A stretch of DNA of 64,000 nt from Lineus longissimus (taxonomy: Eukaryota > Nemertea > Pilidiophora > Heteronemertea > Lineidae): assembly GCF_910592395.1 (NCBI RefSeq), contig NC_088314.1, positions 4,526,001-4,590,000 of the forward strand, written 5' to 3'. Positions within the stretch are counted from its first letter, which is position 1. Each line of letters starts with the position of its first letter. Below are positions 61,320 to 64,000 of the stretch, one piece after another. A program made the translations under genes and the position numbers. Under the pieces are notes generated by a model. That model did not search any database, was not told the DNA's origin, and saw nothing but the letters and a program-made list of their open reading frames with translations.

Positions 61320-64000
61320 GTGAGCATCACTTAGTCCTGGTTGATATTATATCTCCTCATGAAACAAACTTTCCAACCAGTCGTTAAGGAGGGGAAAAAA
61401 AATCACTTTTCATGTCTCCGCAACCTGGTGGCCAAGTCATGAACTTTTATCCCCGAGTGAGACCACCTAAACGAGAGTGCTCAAGTAACAGCAAAATGGG
61501 CATCTTGATTAGTTGGACAAATCATGAGCTACATCTTATGTATGGTTATTAGCAATATCAGACATAAGCATGGATATAAAAAGGAGGGTTTAGAGGAGGA
61601 TGCAAGCATTGGTAACTTTACTCTTTTATTCAAAATCCTCACTTTCATTGTCACATGCTTGCAGTGACATCGTGGTCATTGTTATGTTATCAGTCAAAAC
61701 CAAACAAACGTCGAGCGTTCTTACTTTTATAGAGGTAGCCAACTTGAGAATTTTCTTCGTAGAACAAAGTTGGTTTTAAAGCTGAAATTTCGATCTGAAC
61801 ATTGACGACCAAAGAATAGAAGTCAATCAAAGAAAAATGATTAAAAAAGAAGTAGAACTTGAAGGGCGTCATTGAAATTGATGTCAACTTATACTTAGGA
61901 ATCATCCCAAATAGACTGAAGCCAAAATAATTTGTTTCTTTCCTGTGAACCCTCTACCCCCTTATTATTACTAAAAACTGAAGCCTCAGTCTTCAACAAA
62001 TGAAATTGGCCAGGAATCATGACGATTTATGCCTGTCAAAGAGTGTGGCTGATCAGCATTTTTCCACAGGAAAAAAAACGTCAACCAATGACGTTTTAGA
62101 AAATGAAACGACCAGGGCCATTGTGCTGACCTGTCGACATGGAACAAAATGGACTCGTACATGATGGGTGCTTTGAATTCATTGATGATTTTTTAACCTT
62201 TGCCCCTGGTGGCCACATTTGGAATCAAATCTGGACTGTAGTTTGTCGTTTGGGTGGGAAAATTTGCCAAGAGGCATCTTTTCCCCTTAATAATTAATGT
62301 GGTGGCAATACGCTGAATAAAAATGGCCCTCTCCACATCGAACTTTGGTTAAGAGATGTGCTATAGTGACATTCATTGACAACAGGTACATATAGAGCCC
62401 CAACTGATGCCGGTGCATAAGATTAAAATTGCAACATTGTTGATATCGTAAGATGTTGAAGTTGAAGTCCTGCTGAAAGAAAGGCAAATTGATAGGACAG
62501 ATTATGTTAATTTTGAACTAACATCAATGTATAGTTACGCCGCTCGTTAAAAATTCCAAGGAAGGCCAATCGAAATGTTGCTCCAATAATAGCTTGTCAA
62601 CCGAAGTCAACTCCATTTGGCAAAGCACAAAAAACAGAAAATTTAGAAAAAAACCTGACCACTTTCATTGAAAACAGTAAAGCCGGAAAGTTTGGCAAAA
62701 ACAAAACTTGACACTGAAAGTGATGACCATCTCCCCAAATGAATAAAAAATATTTAGTTTCTTTTGGCTTCAATCTATGTAGAGAATACCGTGTATTGAA
62801 TAAATGTTTTTACTGTTTTCTAGGCTATGCAGATGACTGGAGATGATGGCTGTTGAGTTGACCCAATGACTTCCACCACGATCTACGATGCGTACTGAAG
62901 CAAGAACGACTCTCAAAGACCCAGAAAGCAACAGATTCCAACACTTCGCCCCATGATAAGATGCCTTCATACCCATCCATCGACAATTTGGGGAAGACAG
63001 CCTTATTGACCTTCATGGGGATCTTCCTGGCAGATGTTGTATGAGGAAGGATTCAAAGCGTATACAGTAAGATAAAGTGGTGTACATAAAATTCAATATT
63101 ATGATTCGCCCTAAAGCTGTTTTCCAGTAAAAAGATATTTCCTTTGCTCTGGGTTGTGTTTAATGGCATTCTGAAGATTGCGTCTGAAAAAAAGGCTGTG
63201 CTAATCTTCATTGCATTCCTGCAGTTAGGCACTACTGAACTAAAACCTCTTGAAAAGGCGTGGTCATAAATGTCTTTGGACAGGCAAGCAGTAATTCAAT
63301 CGAAATGGCTCAAGATTTAGTGTTGGTAAACAATGGATTGACCTTGATATTTTGTTTTCCAGCCATGCTTGGATGAGGGCCTGAGAGTCGTGTAGATTCA
63401 ATGGATGGAATCGTCTCGCTCAGGGATATCGGCGGTGGACACTTACATCGTGTGTCATTCGAATAGACTTTAATGACAATCGAAATGATGCTCTAAGGGG
63501 ACTCTGATGACTCTAAGGACATAGAGCCCTTCTCGTTATGTAATGTGACGCCATATCAAGCAGCCACCATGGAGCCAGCTCATCTCTTACATATGGAAGG
63601 ATGCCATCTCATAAGGTAACAATATAAAAAAATCTATTTCTACTTTCTATGTCATTGGATTGCTTTGGTGTAGCCTTTAGCCTTATTTAGGGATTGTGAA
63701 CAATTAAAAATGTTGTAAAAGAGAAAACTTCTTAGATTGATCAGACCTCTGATATTGAGAAGTTTGCAGCTTATATCTGACCTCAAGGAGGGACAGATTT
63801 GTGTCTGTTGTTGATCGAAGCAGTGCTGAGAGTCCTGATGATATTTTTGGAAAGTTCACCACATTTGTAAAAATTACCAGAAATTTGAGAATTTGAAGTA
63901 ATTTGATCCCTCCTTTGAAGTTTTCTCAAAATTTTCAGTGTTGTACATGATCCCTTTTGATCTTAAGAAATGTAGAAAAAACAATGCACCTTCACCGCAT
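61320..64000. other. right edge: exon-like segments, no protein gene recognised
   Basis: Two further plus-strand segments have good splice borders, 62,824-63,066 (tctag| ... ACA|gtaag) and 63,363-63,615 (ttccag| ... AAG|gtaac). All plus-strand frames in them are interrupted. They may be UTR or non-coding RNA exons. The rest is anonymous AT-rich DNA. Confidence 0.35.

Overview
This is a piece of a nuclear genome from a multicellular animal. Three host genes with GT/AG introns can be read, and the rest is dense with transposons and foldback repeats. Gene content, ACATGT-type microsatellites and the repeat style suggest a marine invertebrate bilaterian (lancelet, echinoderm, mollusc or similar). 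The phylum cannot be fixed from the sequence alone.

Layout. (1) 1-24,208, minus strand: the N-terminal third of a MAGI scaffold gene (PDZ0, guanylate-kinase-like, first WW), four exons across 22 kb. The gene continues off the left edge. Its introns hold a pogo/Tigger-like element, a tRNA-type SINE, another inverted-repeat element and a possible in-frame extra exon. (2) 24.2-29.2 kb: repeat-rich intergenic DNA with a GGTCTC-ended DNA element, a MULE transposase relic, a 279-bp tandem duplication, arrays of the palindrome TTCACCATGGTGAA and a LINE relic. (3) 29,762-33,064, minus: a complete five-exon APEX2 (AP endonuclease 2) gene with PIP box and zf-GRF. (4) 33,065-33,287: a 223-bp head-to-head promoter. 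(5) 33,288-44,532, plus: a six-exon LAP2/thymopoietin-like (TMPO) gene with LEM-like domain, LEM domain and C-terminal membrane anchor. Its first exon is split by an intact BEL/Pao retrotransposon (33,399-41,278; LTRs identical by eye, 5-bp TSD TTTAC, 2,132-codon open polyprotein). (6) 45-57 kb: a graveyard and nursery of non-autonomous elements. It includes a foldback with an empty-site paralog in the same window, a 418-bp near-perfect palindrome, ~30-bp palindromes flanked by 7-bp direct repeats, and a nested pair of elements around two 444-bp direct repeats. (7) 57-64 kb: no recognisable protein gene, but several exon-like segments with good splice sites on the plus strand, some duplicated.

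Biological reading. APEX2 (base-excision/ATR signalling nuclease) and TMPO (inner nuclear membrane protein) share a promoter. The BEL insertion lies 111 bp after the TMPO start codon and puts a TAG stop two codons into the LTR. This allele should therefore be null or expressed only in a truncated form, while its neighbour APEX2 looks intact. Since the element looks very young, the insertion may be polymorphic. The most unusual candidate for something undescribed is the set of ~30-bp hairpins with 7-bp target-site-like duplications, one with a matching empty site.
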